A DNA stretch of 64,000 bases from DASUWK01 sp036378435 (GCA_036378435.1 DASUWK010000059.1:186001-250000), one strand, 5' to 3'; positions 49,105-59,888 are shown, counted from the stretch's first letter. Numbers and translations: made by a program. The notes: a model not told the origin generated them from the letters alone.

Positions 49105-49207
49105 GGCTTGATTCTCGGCCTCGCCCTTAGTCGGGCGGGGTAAGGCGCGCTCAGAAGAGCAAGACGTCAAGCCCCGCCCCGTTGAGGGGGCGGGATTTTG
49201 TTTTTTT
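49105..49207 (+). promoter_or_regulatory. riboswitch-like attenuator leader
   Basis: The RNA can fold as a three-way junction. P1 is GGCTTGA (49105-49111) with TCAAGCC (49167-49173), P2 is 49119-49126 with 49133-49140, and P3 is GCTC-AGAA-GAGC (49149-49160). A terminator hairpin (49173-49180 with 49187-49194) and T-tract follow. The 3' arm of P2, GGGCGGGG, is complementary to CCCCGCCC at 49172-49179, so an antiterminator is possible. The ribosome site of the next gene begins right after the T-tract. I do not recognise a known riboswitch class. Confidence 0.6.
49173..49207 (+). terminator. intrinsic terminator in the leader of the 63-aa gene
   Basis: CCCGCCCC (49173-49180) pairs perfectly with GGGGCGGG (49187-49194) around a 6-nt loop, followed by ATTTTG and seven Ts. 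Confidence 0.85.
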
Positions 49208-49224
49208 AGGGAGGAAGCAATCCG

Positions 49225-49416
49225 ATGACCCAAGAGCAGACGGAAGAGTTCGCCAAGGCCAGCCAGGCCTTTCCGGAGCTGGACGACGCCGCGCGCAAGC
49301 GGGCGGAGGAGCGCACCGCCGCCGGGGCCGAGGCGCACGCCGCGCTGGCCCAGGAGTCGGTGATGCTCAACCTGGTCCGGGCTTACAACCACCCGTACCA
49401 GGGGAGGCGGGGCTAA
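49225..49416 (+). CDS. small acidic/helical protein downstream of attenuator
   Basis: This 63-residue protein starts at ATG 49225, with AGGGAGGA (about 49207-49214) as a strong ribosome site. The sequence is helical and charged (MTQEQTEEFAKASQAFPELDDAARKRAEERTAAGAEAHAALAQ) with a short C-terminal SVMLNLVRAYNHPYQGRRG. There is no signal peptide, membrane helix or cysteine. I recognise no family. Expression should depend on read-through of the terminator just upstream, and a hairpin at 49451-49471 follows, making it a self-contained unit. Confidence 0.6.
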   Translation: MTQEQTEEFAKASQAFPELDDAARKRAEERTAAGAEAHAALAQESVMLNLVRAYNHPYQGRRG

Positions 49417-49450
49417 CCGAGCCCCGCCCCCTCCCGGCCTGGCGGCCGGA

Positions 49451-49471
49451 CTCCCCCACCAGGTGGGGGAG
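49451..49471. terminator. bidirectional hairpin between convergent genes
   Basis: CTCCCCCAC (49451-49459) and GTGGGGGAG (49463-49471) form a perfect 9-bp stem with a 3-nt loop, 11 bp from the stop of the convergent S9 peptidase gene. There is no clear T-tract on either side. Confidence 0.5.
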
Positions 49472-49481
49472 AGCCTAGTGC

Positions 49482-51353
49482 TTACCCCTGGGTGCGGCCT
49501 CCCACGTGCTCGGCGAGGAACGTCTCGAAGAGCTCGGTGAAGCGGATCCAGTTCTCGGAGTTTGCGAACCCGTGGCCCTCGCCTTCGACGACCACGTACT
49601 CGTGCGGGATTCCGCGCTCCTCCATGGCCGCGACGATCTGATCTGATTCGGCCTTTTTGACGCGCGGGTCGTTCTCGCCCTGCACGATGAGCAGCGGCAC
49701 CCGGATCTGGTCGACACGCGACAGCGGCGAGCGCGACCAGAGGAAGTCCTCCTCCGTGTTCGGGTCACCGACGCGCTGCGTCCAGAGCGCGAGCGCGGGC
49801 TTCCAGTACTCGGGGATGGAACGGATCAGCGTGTTCAGGTTGGAAGGCCCGACGATGTCGACGCCGCAACAGAACACGTCCGGGGTGAAGGTGACGCCGA
49901 CCAGGGTGGCGTAGCCCCCGTAGGAGCCGCCGGATATCGCCACCTTCGAACGGTCGACGTAGCCGAGTTCAACCAGGTGGTCCAGGGCGTCGATCAGATC
50001 GGTGTGCATCTTGCCCGCCCACTCGCGGTTGGAAGCCGAGACGAAGTCCTTGCCGTAGCCAGTCGAGCCCCGGTAGTTGACCTCCACACAGAGGTAGCCG
50101 CGGTTGGCGAACAGCTGGGCGAAGGGGTCGAAGCCCCAGACGTCGCGCGCCCAGGGACCGCCGTGCACCCAGAACACCGTCATCAGGTTCTTGCGCTCGA
50201 GGTTCGGCGGGAAAGTCAGGTAGCCGTGAATGGTGAGCCCATCGCGGGCCTGGAAGCTGAACGGCTCCATCGGCGCCAGCGTGTACTTTTCGAGCTCGGG
50301 GCGGTCCTTGAAAAGGAGCCTCGCGTCACCACTGACGCGGTCGTAGAGGAAGTACTGGACGGGGCCGGTGTCGTTGTTGAAGGCGACCAGCCAGCGGCTG
50401 TCATCGTCGCTCCGGCTGTTGATCACGAGGTCTCCCGGCGCCAGCGCACGCAGCTTGGCGAGGTCCCCCTCAAGGGCGGGATCAAGGGCGTGCCAGTGAA
50501 GTCGCTCGCGCAGCACCGCCACCAGGTCGGGCTCGAGGGTGACCGGGTTCACCCTGACGGCCGTCACGTCGTACTGCGGATCTTCGAAGAGCACCTCCTG
50601 CTCGCCCGACGCGATGTCGATCCGGCAGAGCCGCGCCGCGTTCGCGCCGATCGCGTGCGGAATCACGAGCTTCGTGCCGTCGGCGCTGAAGCCGCCGCCG
50701 GCCTCACCCGTGAACCCGCCGGTGTCCTCGAACGGCACGTGCAGGAAGAGACGCCATTCCTGGCCGGGCTCGTCGCGCGTCACCAGGTCCAGGCTGCCGT
50801 CCCCGTTCATGCGGATCGCAAGGCGGACGTCGAGGTCGTGGTCGGCCGAGTAGCCGAGGTAGCCCTCGTTCTTCTCGAGCAGCTCGAGCTCGCCCGTGCT
50901 CAGCCGCAGCTTGTAGATGTCGTGCAGCTGCGGGTTGTCCTTGTTGAGCGCCAGCAGCACCTCGTCCGGATGACGCCGCTCGATCTCCGAGATCTGCGCC
51001 ATGACGCCGGCGAAGGGGGTGCGGTCGGCGATCTCGCCCGTCTCCAGGTCGATCGTGAACACGTGCCAGTTCTCGTCGCCGCCCGTGTCCTGCAAATAGA
51101 GGAGATGCCGCGAATCGGCGGCCCACTGGTAGGCGCGGATCGAGCGCACCGTCTCCCGGGTGACCTGCCTGGCTTCGCCGTCGACGTCGCCGGCGAAGAT
51201 GTTGAGGATCCCGTTCACCGGTGCCAGATACGAGAGCTTCTTGCCGTCTGGCGACAGCTTCGCCGCGGCCCGCTCGGGGTCGCCGAAAAGCACGTCGCGG
51301 GGGATGAGCGGCGGTACGCCGGTCAACGTTCCGGGTGGGGTCTCTACGGCCAT
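49482..51353 (-). CDS. S9 family prolyl oligopeptidase-like peptidase
   Basis: The product is 623 residues. ATG at 51353 is chosen because AGGAGG lies 9 nt upstream on the minus strand; an ORF extension to 51410 has no such site. The N-terminal 370 residues are a beta-propeller (repeated strands such as SRHLLYLQDTGGDENWHVFTIDLETGEI). The C-terminal alpha/beta hydrolase has VFWVHGGPWARDVWGFDP, the nucleophile in SGGSYGGYATL, Asp in QGENDPRV and His in GEGHGF. No signal peptide is seen, so it is probably cytosolic and cleaves short peptides. It follows acnA on the same strand with 83 bp between. Confidence 0.9.
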   Translation of the reverse strand: MAVETPPGTLTGVPPLIPRDVLFGDPERAAAKLSPDGKKLSYLAPVNGILNIFAGDVDGEARQVTRETVRSIRAYQWAADSRHLLYLQDTGGDENWHVFTIDLETGEIADRTPFAGVMAQISEIERRHPDEVLLALNKDNPQLHDIYKLRLSTGELELLEKNEGYLGYSADHDLDVRLAIRMNGDGSLDLVTRDEPGQEWRLFLHVPFEDTGGFTGEAGGGFSADGTKLVIPHAIGANAARLCRIDIASGEQEVLFEDPQYDVTAVRVNPVTLEPDLVAVLRERLHWHALDPALEGDLAKLRALAPGDLVINSRSDDDSRWLVAFNNDTGPVQYFLYDRVSGDARLLFKDRPELEKYTLAPMEPFSFQARDGLTIHGYLTFPPNLERKNLMTVFWVHGGPWARDVWGFDPFAQLFANRGYLCVEVNYRGSTGYGKDFVSASNREWAGKMHTDLIDALDHLVELGYVDRSKVAISGGSYGGYATLVGVTFTPDVFCCGVDIVGPSNLNTLIRSIPEYWKPALALWTQRVGDPNTEEDFLWSRSPLSRVDQIRVPLLIVQGENDPRVKKAESDQIVAAMEERGIPHEYVVVEGEGHGFANSENWIRFTELFETFLAEHVGGRTQG

Positions 51354-51436
51354 GGGGCGCGTCCTCCTCTTCGCTTGGGTAGCGCACTCGATTGTGCACA
51401 GGCCTGACACGCGCGGCGAGCGCCGGAGTTGGCGGG

Positions 51437-54127
<2,691 letters not shown>

Positions 54128-54205
54128 TCCGAGATCAATCGTACCCGCGCCTTTCGATCGCTCGCGGCGCGCTGGCTTTCGGCGCTGGCGTCGTTAAGCA
54201 GAGTG

Positions 54206-54457
54206 ATGGACTCCCCGTGGTGGACTGACGAGCCGATCCCCGCCGGAGCCACTCAGCTGGCCGCCGAGCCCGCCAAGGTCACGCCCTGGCGCAACCCTGC
54301 CGACCAGCCCGCCAAGCCGCGTCCGGCGCCGGCGCAGCTTCCGACCACGCCGGCCGTGCAGCGGCACCAGCCGACCATCGTGACCAGGCTCTTGCCGGTC
54401 GGCTTCCTGTGCCTCTTCGTGGCGGTGATGGTCGTCTACCTGGCCTGGCCGCGCTAA
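54206..54457 (+). CDS. small tail-anchored membrane protein
   Basis: The product is 83 residues from ATG at 54206 (a GTG at 54203 is adjacent). The N-terminal 55 residues are Pro/Ala-rich and hydrophilic (TPWRNPADQPAKPRPAPAQLPTTPAVQRHQP). One C-terminal helix (LLPVGFLCLFVAVMVVYLAW) ends at the last residues, so it is probably tail-anchored. No family is recognised. It is divergent from acnA, with 78 bp between starts, and followed by a perfect palindrome with a T-tract. Being real rests on GC-rich codon use, the promoter-like TTAAGC at 54193 and the terminator. Confidence 0.5.
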   Translation: MDSPWWTDEPIPAGATQLAAEPAKVTPWRNPADQPAKPRPAPAQLPTTPAVQRHQPTIVTRLLPVGFLCLFVAVMVVYLAWPR

Positions 54458-54464
54458 GCGGTCC

Positions 54465-54495
54465 GTGCCATCCGCCGGCGGATGGCACACTTTTT
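54465..54495 (+). terminator. palindromic terminator after the small membrane gene
   Basis: A perfect 24-bp palindrome with a CCGCCGGCGG centre (54465-54488) is followed two bases later by TTTTT. A related 14-bp palindrome, ATCCGCCGGCGGAT, lies at 54512-54525 near the end of the convergent GH15 gene and is followed by TTTT at about 54531. Confidence 0.65.
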
Positions 54496-54511
54496 GGCCT
54501 CGGACACGGCG

Positions 54512-54525
54512 ATCCGCCGGCGGAT
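54512..54525. repeat. second copy of the ATCCGCCGGCGGAT palindrome
   Basis: This shares the 14-bp core with the palindrome at 54465-54488 and lies 8 bp from the GH15 stop. The pair covers the gap between two convergent genes. Confidence 0.6.
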
Positions 54526-54532
54526 GGCCCTT

Positions 54533-56500
54533 TTAGACGCGTTTTCCGGCCACGGCGTCGCGCAGGGCGACGGCGGCGGTCAGGTGCGACAGATGCGTCA
54601 GGGCTTGGGGGAAGTTGCCGAGCATCAGACCGTTCGCGGAATCGAACTCCTCTGAAAACAGGCCGAGGTCGTTGCCGGCGCCCGCAGCCCTGTCGAAGAC
54701 GGTGCGCGCATCCTCGACACGTCCCTGCCGGGCCAGGCACTCGGCCAGCCAGAAAGTGCAGGGCAGAAAGGTCCCTTCGGCTCCGCGCTGCCCGTCCAGC
54801 GAGACGCGCGGCCGGTAGCGGAGCAGGAGGCCGTCGCTATCGAGGTCGGCGCGGACGGCGTCGGTGGTGCGAACCATCCGCTCGTCGTCCCAGGCGACGA
54901 AGCCCGTCGAAGGCAGCAGCAGAAGGGCCGCGTCCATCTGCTTGCCATCGAAGTCCTGGACGAAGCAGCCTCGGCGCTTGTCGTAGCCCTTCGACTCGAC
55001 CTCCTCCTTGATCTGCCGCGCGACCTTCCGCCAGCGCGCCAGCGGGGCGCGCCGCATCACGTCCGACGCGAGCGCGCTGCCGCGGTCGAGGGCCGCCCAG
55101 CACATGACCTTGGAGTGGACGAAGTGGCGCGGCCGGCCGCGGATCTCCCAGATGCCGCGATCGGGTTCTGCCCAGCGCTCGGCGGCGGTGTCGATGAGGT
55201 CGGCGAGGAAGCGCCAGTAATCGTCATCCGGCGAGTGTCCGCGGAGGTGCCATTCCCAGCTCAGGAGCACGAGCTCGCCGTAGGCGTCGAGCTGGAGCTG
55301 CTTGGCGGCCTCGTTGCCGATGCGGACCGGGCGGGACTCGCGGTAGCCGTCCAGGTAGTCGAGCTCGACCTCCGTCAGGCGGCGCTCGCCGTGCAGGCCG
55401 TACATGATCTGCAGCTGGTGGGCTGAGCCCGCCGCGCTCCGCTGGATGAAGCGCCGGAATCCCTCCGCCTCCTTCTCGAATCCGACTTCGCCGAGCGCCC
55501 GCACGCTGAAGCTCGAGTCCCGGATCCAGCTGAAACGATAGTCCCAGTTCCGGGCGCCGCCCGGCTGTTCTGGCAGAGACGTCGTGGCCGCCGCGGCGAT
55601 CGCCCCCGTGGGGGCGTGGCTCAACGCCTTCAAGACCAGCGCGGAGCGCAGCGCGTCCACCTCGCTCGAGCCGTGGAAGTCGGCCTGGCGAGACCAGCGC
55701 TCCCACCAGTCGACCGTCTCGTCGAGGCGCTTGTCCAGCTCTTCGTGGCTCGGTGGTTGCGGCGCCTCCCGATCGAGCAGCGCCGGGTCCAGGTAGGTGA
55801 TCGACAAGCGAACCCGCTCCTGCGCGCGGACCGAGAACGAGCAGTGCAGCTCATGAGCTTTCGCCTCCAGGTCTTCGTCAGCGGTGATCAGCAGCCCGCT
55901 GTCGCCGCCGATGGCCGCATAGACGTTGGTCGCGGCCTGCCGCAGCCAGGGCTTGACCTGGCCGTAGTCGAAGACAGGCTTGATCTCGGCCTTGAAGTCG
56001 ATCTTCCCGCGCACGCCTTCGACCACCCGGATCAGCTGCCGGCGTGGAGATTCCCGGCCGCCGCGCCGCATGGCGAAGAAGTCATAGGCGATCGCTTCGC
56101 CCGCGCGCGTCACAAAATTTGTCGTCAGCACCATCGTGCTGTCCAGGTAGCGGCGGTACGAGGTGTAGCCGCGCGCCGATGGCGCGACCGAGAAGTGACC
56201 GCCGTCATCCCAGTCCAGTAGGCGCCCGAAGCAGCTGTCGGAATCGAGCCGCGGCATGCAGCACCAGTCGATCGACCCGGACCGGCTGACGAGCGCCGCC
56301 GAGTGGCAGTCGCCTATCAGCGCGTAGTCGCCGATCGGCGGGTAAGGGCGAAGAGCCGGGCGTCGCGGCCCGCTGTATCCCGGCGAGCTTTCCCTAGAGA
56401 CCGAGGTCGCTCCGAGGGCCGATGAGGGGCCGTCCGGGGCGCTCGTCGAGGAGCAGTCGCCGAGCCGCCAGGGTGGGCAGGTCGCCGTACGCACGCGCAT
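54533..56500 (-). CDS. GH15 family glucoamylase/trehalase-like hydrolase
   Basis: The product is up to 655 residues. The family body begins at YPPIGDYALIGDCHSAALVSRSGSIDWCCMPRLDSDSCFGRLLD, followed by a beta-sandwich domain and the (alpha/alpha)6 barrel with GGARNWDYRFSWIRDSSFSVRALGEVGF and YRESRPVRIGNEAAKQLQLDAYGE, and late FSEEFDSANGLMLGNFPQALTHLS. Relatives hydrolyse glucans or trehalose. No standard start exists between the plsY stop and the conserved region, so it must begin about 50 residues earlier (ATG 56500 or GTG 56494), overlapping plsY by about 107 bp out of frame. Confidence 0.85.
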   Translation of the reverse strand: MRVRTATCPPWRLGDCSSTSAPDGPSSALGATSVSRESSPGYSGPRRPALRPYPPIGDYALIGDCHSAALVSRSGSIDWCCMPRLDSDSCFGRLLDWDDGGHFSVAPSARGYTSYRRYLDSTMVLTTNFVTRAGEAIAYDFFAMRRGGRESPRRQLIRVVEGVRGKIDFKAEIKPVFDYGQVKPWLRQAATNVYAAIGGDSGLLITADEDLEAKAHELHCSFSVRAQERVRLSITYLDPALLDREAPQPPSHEELDKRLDETVDWWERWSRQADFHGSSEVDALRSALVLKALSHAPTGAIAAAATTSLPEQPGGARNWDYRFSWIRDSSFSVRALGEVGFEKEAEGFRRFIQRSAAGSAHQLQIMYGLHGERRLTEVELDYLDGYRESRPVRIGNEAAKQLQLDAYGELVLLSWEWHLRGHSPDDDYWRFLADLIDTAAERWAEPDRGIWEIRGRPRHFVHSKVMCWAALDRGSALASDVMRRAPLARWRKVARQIKEEVESKGYDKRRGCFVQDFDGKQMDAALLLLPSTGFVAWDDERMVRTTDAVRADLDSDGLLLRYRPRVSLDGQRGAEGTFLPCTFWLAECLARQGRVEDARTVFDRAAGAGNDLGLFSEEFDSANGLMLGNFPQALTHLSHLTAAVALRDAVAGKRV

Positions 56501-57053
56501 CGGCGGAGATGCCCTCCAGGCGGCGCAACAAGATCATGAAGATGAGGACCAGCAGCGGCACGACGAGCGTGCCACCAAGCCATCCCGCGTCAACCACCGG
56601 CAGCGCCACGAAGCCCAACAGCACTCCGACGGCGATCTTACGGACCAGCAGCCCGGCCAGATAAAGGGCGAGCAGGACCAGCAGCAGCCTGACGTCCAAG
56701 CCTGCTACGACCCCTGTCGACACCGCGATGCCGCGCCCGCCGTTGAACTTCAGCCAGACGGGCCACCCGTTGCCCAGCAACGCGCACAGGCCGACGAGCG
56801 CCTGCGCCAGCAGCCCTGCGCCAAGCACATGCGCGAGTACCACCGGTACCAGGCCTTGGGCAAACTGCACGGGTCCCACGAGCACGGCCAGGGCGCCGCC
56901 GACGTTGCGGTAGATGTTGGCGGTGCCGACGTTCCCGGTTCCCAGGACGCGCAGGTCGCGGCGATCTCGCCACTTGACCGCGAGCCATCCAATCGGGATG
57001 CTGCCGATCAAGTAGCCGATCAGGCAGAGGCCCGCGAGTTCGGCTGTCCCCAT
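56394..57053 (-). CDS. plsY: acyl-phosphate glycerol-3-phosphate acyltransferase
   Basis: The 219-residue polytopic protein has the three PlsY motifs: LIGSIPIGWL, GTGNVGTANIYRN and LKFNGGRGIAVSTG, plus about seven membrane helices. It makes lysophosphatidate from acyl-phosphate and glycerol-3-phosphate, the first step of phospholipid synthesis. Its 3' end overlaps the GH15 gene by about 107 bp in another frame. It is divergent from degV, whose product binds fatty acids for phosphorylation, so both flanks of this 95-bp spacer could concern acyl supply; that link is inference. Confidence 0.92.
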   Translation of the reverse strand: MGTAELAGLCLIGYLIGSIPIGWLAVKWRDRRDLRVLGTGNVGTANIYRNVGGALAVLVGPVQFAQGLVPVVLAHVLGAGLLAQALVGLCALLGNGWPVWLKFNGGRGIAVSTGVVAGLDVRLLLVLLALYLAGLLVRKIAVGVLLGFVALPVVDAGWLGGTLVVPLLVLIFMILLRRLEGISADARAYGDLPTLAARRLLLDERPGRPLIGPRSDLGL

Positions 57054-57136
57054 CGCCCCAATTCAAACTCAGACGGACGGCCCTCGCTCGAAAAACGCTG
57101 AACCTACCAGCAGGAACCTCACAAGTTATGAGTTTC

Positions 57137-57142
57137 TATAAT
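57137..57142 (+). promoter_or_regulatory. -10 box of degV and the ABC transporter operon
   Basis: A perfect TATAAT ends 6 nt before GTG at 57149. It excludes the upstream ATG at 57128, which lies before the box. Confidence 0.6.
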
Positions 57143-57148
57143 CAACCC

Positions 57149-58045
57149 GTGTCCGTTGCCGAGGGTGGCTCCTCGGCGGCGCCGGCGGTGAGCGTCGTCG
57201 TTGACAGCAGCACCTGCCTCGATCCCTCCGCCGCTGGTGAGCTCGGAATAACCGTCGTGCCGATGCACATCGTGATCGACGGTCGCGGCTTCCGCGACCT
57301 GGTCGAGATCACGCCCGTGGATTTCTACCGGTCCTTGCGCAACAACGGCACCGCACAGCATTCGACCGCTGCACCCAACGTCGGCGAGTACGCGCGCGCC
57401 TTCAGCGAAGCGCCCGGAGACGTGCTCTGCCTGACGGTGACCGGGAGGCTCAGCAGCATGATGCAGTCCGCCACGCTGGCGGCCGAGTCGGTCGAAGGCA
57501 AGCAGGTGCGCGTGGTCGACTCGGGGACCGCCGCCGGCGGCCTGCGTCTTTTGGCGCTGCGTGCGGCCGAAAGGTCGCGCGCGGGCGCGACCCTCGACGA
57601 GCTGGCGGCCGAGGTCGGCCGGCTGGCAACCCGGGTGCGCATGTTCGGGATGCTCGACTCGATCGAGTACCTGGCCCGCAGCGGCCGCGTGCCACAGGTG
57701 GCGTCGTGGACCGCGGGCAAGCTGGGCGTCAAGCCGGTGGTCGAGCTGACCGGGGGCTCCGGCAAGCTCGTCACGCTGGTCCGCGGATCGGTCGCCGGGC
57801 GGCGCGCGCTGCTGGCCACGCTGCTGAAGCGCGCCAAGCGTGACGGGGCGGGCAAGGACGGCACCGGCGTCGTGGCGACCGTGTTCCATGCGGACGCGCT
57901 GGAGCAGGCGGAGGCGCTGGAGCACGAGCTGGCGGAGCGCTACCCGGCCGCCAGCGTCTCGATCTCCCAGTTCACGCCCGCGATGGGCGTGCACACCGGG
58001 CCCGGCGTCCTCGGTCACGCGTTTTACTACGAGCCGCCGCGGTAG
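57149..58045 (+). CDS. DegV family fatty-acid-binding protein
   Basis: The product is 298 residues from GTG at 57149 (leaderless, TATAAT 6 nt upstream). The DegV N-terminal domain has VVVDSSTCLDPSAAGELGITVVPMHIVIDGRGFRD and later TAAPNVGEYARAF and LTVTGRLSSMMQSA. The second domain includes LDSIEYLARSGRVPQ and the C-terminal TPAMGVHTGPGVLGHAFYYE. Relatives (FakB) present fatty acids to a kinase; no fakA is nearby. It is the first gene of the operon, 2 bp before livH, an unusual partner for an ABC importer. Confidence 0.9.
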   Translation: MSVAEGGSSAAPAVSVVVDSSTCLDPSAAGELGITVVPMHIVIDGRGFRDLVEITPVDFYRSLRNNGTAQHSTAAPNVGEYARAFSEAPGDVLCLTVTGRLSSMMQSATLAAESVEGKQVRVVDSGTAAGGLRLLALRAAERSRAGATLDELAAEVGRLATRVRMFGMLDSIEYLARSGRVPQVASWTAGKLGVKPVVELTGGSGKLVTLVRGSVAGRRALLATLLKRAKRDGAGKDGTGVVATVFHADALEQAEALEHELAERYPAASVSISQFTPAMGVHTGPGVLGHAFYYEPPR

Positions 58046-58047
58046 CG

Positions 58048-58914
58048 ATGCGGATCCTTCTGCTGGGCCTGGTCGCGGGCTCCATCTACAGCCTGTCCGC
58101 CGTAGCGCTGGTGATCGTGTACCGAGCCACAGGTGTGCTGAACTTCGCCCAGGGCTCGGTCGGCATGCTGGCCACCTTCACTTTCATATCAGCCGCCGGC
58201 CACCAGCCGGTCGTGCTGGCGCTGGTCTACGCGCTGATCGTCGCCGGCGTGCTGGGGGTCGTGCTCGGGCTGCTCACCGGCATCCTCGCCGAGCACCGCC
58301 TGGAGGCGACCGTCCTGACCCTCGGGGCGCTCGGCCTGCTCCAAGCCCTGGCGCAAGTGATCTTCGGCGGCCGTCCGGTCGCGGTCGCGACCAACCTCTT
58401 TCCGACGGGCGCGCTGCAGATCGCGGGCGCCTTCATCGGGAAGGACGAGGTCATCGCGGCAGCTCTGGCCCTCGCGATCTGCGGCGGAGTCATCGCGCTG
58501 GTCTCGCGCACGCCGATCGGGTTGATCGCGCGCGCGGTCGCGTCGAGGCCGCAGGTGGTGGCGACGCTTGGGCTGGACGAGCGGCCCGTGCTGATCGTGA
58601 GCTGGGTTGTCGCCTCGGTGCTCGCCGCGGCGGCGGGGCTCTTCCTGCTGACCGTGCAGCCCGCCCCGGACACCGTATCGCTGACGCTGACGGTGATCGA
58701 CTCCTTCGCCGCCGCCCTGGTCGGTCGCCTCGTGTCACTGCCCGGCGCATTGATCGGGGGGCTCGTGATCGGGATCCTCCAGCAGGCGGCAGAGCTCGGT
58801 CTGGGCGTCCCCGGGGCCGGCGAAGCGGCCGTCTTCGCCGCGATGATCATCCTGCTCACGCTGCTGCCGCCGCGGCCGGTGCGTGGCGCGGTCGGAGCCG
58901 CGGCGTCCCTATGA
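58048..58914 (+). CDS. ABC permease, LivH type
   Basis: The product has 288 residues and eight membrane helices in the BPD_transp_2 fold. The start LLGLVAGSIYSLSAVALVIVYRATGVLNFAQGSVGMLA is the classic LivH N-terminus. The cytoplasmic loop with TPIGLIARAVASRPQVVATLGLD carries the ATPase-coupling EAA-like segment. It pairs with the LivM-type permease, which overlaps it by 4 bp. The family moves branched-chain amino acids, but also urea, amides and others, so the substrate is open. Confidence 0.9.
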   Translation: MRILLLGLVAGSIYSLSAVALVIVYRATGVLNFAQGSVGMLATFTFISAAGHQPVVLALVYALIVAGVLGVVLGLLTGILAEHRLEATVLTLGALGLLQALAQVIFGGRPVAVATNLFPTGALQIAGAFIGKDEVIAAALALAICGGVIALVSRTPIGLIARAVASRPQVVATLGLDERPVLIVSWVVASVLAAAAGLFLLTVQPAPDTVSLTLTVIDSFAAALVGRLVSLPGALIGGLVIGILQQAAELGLGVPGAGEAAVFAAMIILLTLLPPRPVRGAVGAAASL

Positions 58915-59888
58915 GCACGGCCGCCGCCCAGCTGCGGCGAACCGATGAGCGCCTGCGCCGGCTGCTGAGCGGCGCCACGCTCTGGGCTCTGCTCGCGATC
59001 GCGGCGGCGATCCTGCCCGCCGCCCTCGGCCCGTATTGGGCCTTCGTCATCGGTCAGGCCGCGGTCGTCAGCATCATCGTGCTCAGCCTTACGCTGCTCA
59101 CCGGCTTCGCGGGACAGGTGTCGCTGGCGCAGTCAGCCTTCGTCGGCGCCGGCGCCTACACGTGCGCGCAGCTCGCGCTTCGCCTCGGCTGGAACTTCTT
59201 CGAGGCGCTGCCCGTGGCGGTGATCATCGGGTTTGCGCTCGGTGTGCTCGTCGGCATCCCCGCACTGCGGCTGCGCGGCATCTACCTGGCCATCTCGACC
59301 CTGGGCCTCGCCGTCGTGGCCGACCGCCTCGTCTTCCAGCTTCCGCAGCTCGGCGGCCTCAACGGCTTGTCGCTGCAGCGACCGACGGCCCCGGTCAACC
59401 TCACCTCGAACGAGGCGATGGCGTACGCGTGCCTTGCCTTCCTTCTCATCTTGCTGCTGACGCTGTGGCGCCTGCGCGACGGCCGCACCGGCTGGTGGCT
59501 GCAGGCGATCCGCGATGACGAGCGCGCGGCGGAGATGGCCGGGGTGGACGTCTCGGTCTACAAGCTCCTGGTCTTCGGCTACTCGGGAGCGGCCGCGGCG
59601 CTCGGCGGCGCCCTGCTCGGCTACCTGTCGCTGCACCTGAACCCGCTCGACTTCAACGCCCTCAGCTCCGTCTCGTACCTCGCGCTCGTCGTCGTCGTGG
59701 GGCGGCGCAGCCTGGCCGGCGCGCTCGCCGGAGGGGCGCTCTGGGTGGTGATCCCGCAGGTCGCCGAGGGCTTCAGCCGGAGCGCCTCGCAGGCGCTCCC
59801 CATCGTCCTGCCGCTACTGCTGATCGTCGGCGTCTTCTTCACCAGCGGCCGCTTCCGCCTCAAGGAGCTTCGCCTTGGGACTGCTTAG
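58911..59888 (+). CDS. ABC permease, LivM type
   Basis: The product is 325 residues from ATG at 58911. It has the LivM features LTLLTGFAGQVSLAQSAFVGAGAYTCAQLA, PALRLRGIYLAISTLGLAVVADRLVF, and the coupling loop GWWLQAIRDDERAAEMAGVDVSVYKLLVFGYSG. A hydrophilic N-terminus of about 20 residues precedes the first helix. It forms the membrane channel with the LivH-type subunit and overlaps the first ATPase gene by 14 bp. Confidence 0.9.
   Translation: MSTAAAQLRRTDERLRRLLSGATLWALLAIAAAILPAALGPYWAFVIGQAAVVSIIVLSLTLLTGFAGQVSLAQSAFVGAGAYTCAQLALRLGWNFFEALPVAVIIGFALGVLVGIPALRLRGIYLAISTLGLAVVADRLVFQLPQLGGLNGLSLQRPTAPVNLTSNEAMAYACLAFLLILLLTLWRLRDGRTGWWLQAIRDDERAAEMAGVDVSVYKLLVFGYSGAAAALGGALLGYLSLHLNPLDFNALSSVSYLALVVVVGRRSLAGALAGGALWVVIPQVAEGFSRSASQALPIVLPLLLIVGVFFTSGRFRLKELRLGTA

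Noticed and set aside
49081..49224. Match of the 49105-49207 RNA to a known riboswitch or tRNA
   Set aside because: I could not match core motifs of TPP, SAM, purine, cobalamin, fluoride, guanidine, c-di-GMP or hammerhead RNAs, and there is no tRNA cloverleaf with a T-arm.
49977..51407. A 476-codon plus-strand frame opposite the S9 peptidase
   Set aside because: Shadow of a gene with an intact catalytic triad; no ribosome site and no family features.
57128..57148. ATG at 57128 as the start of degV
   Set aside because: A perfect TATAAT lies between it and GTG 57149, so the transcript most likely begins after the ATG.
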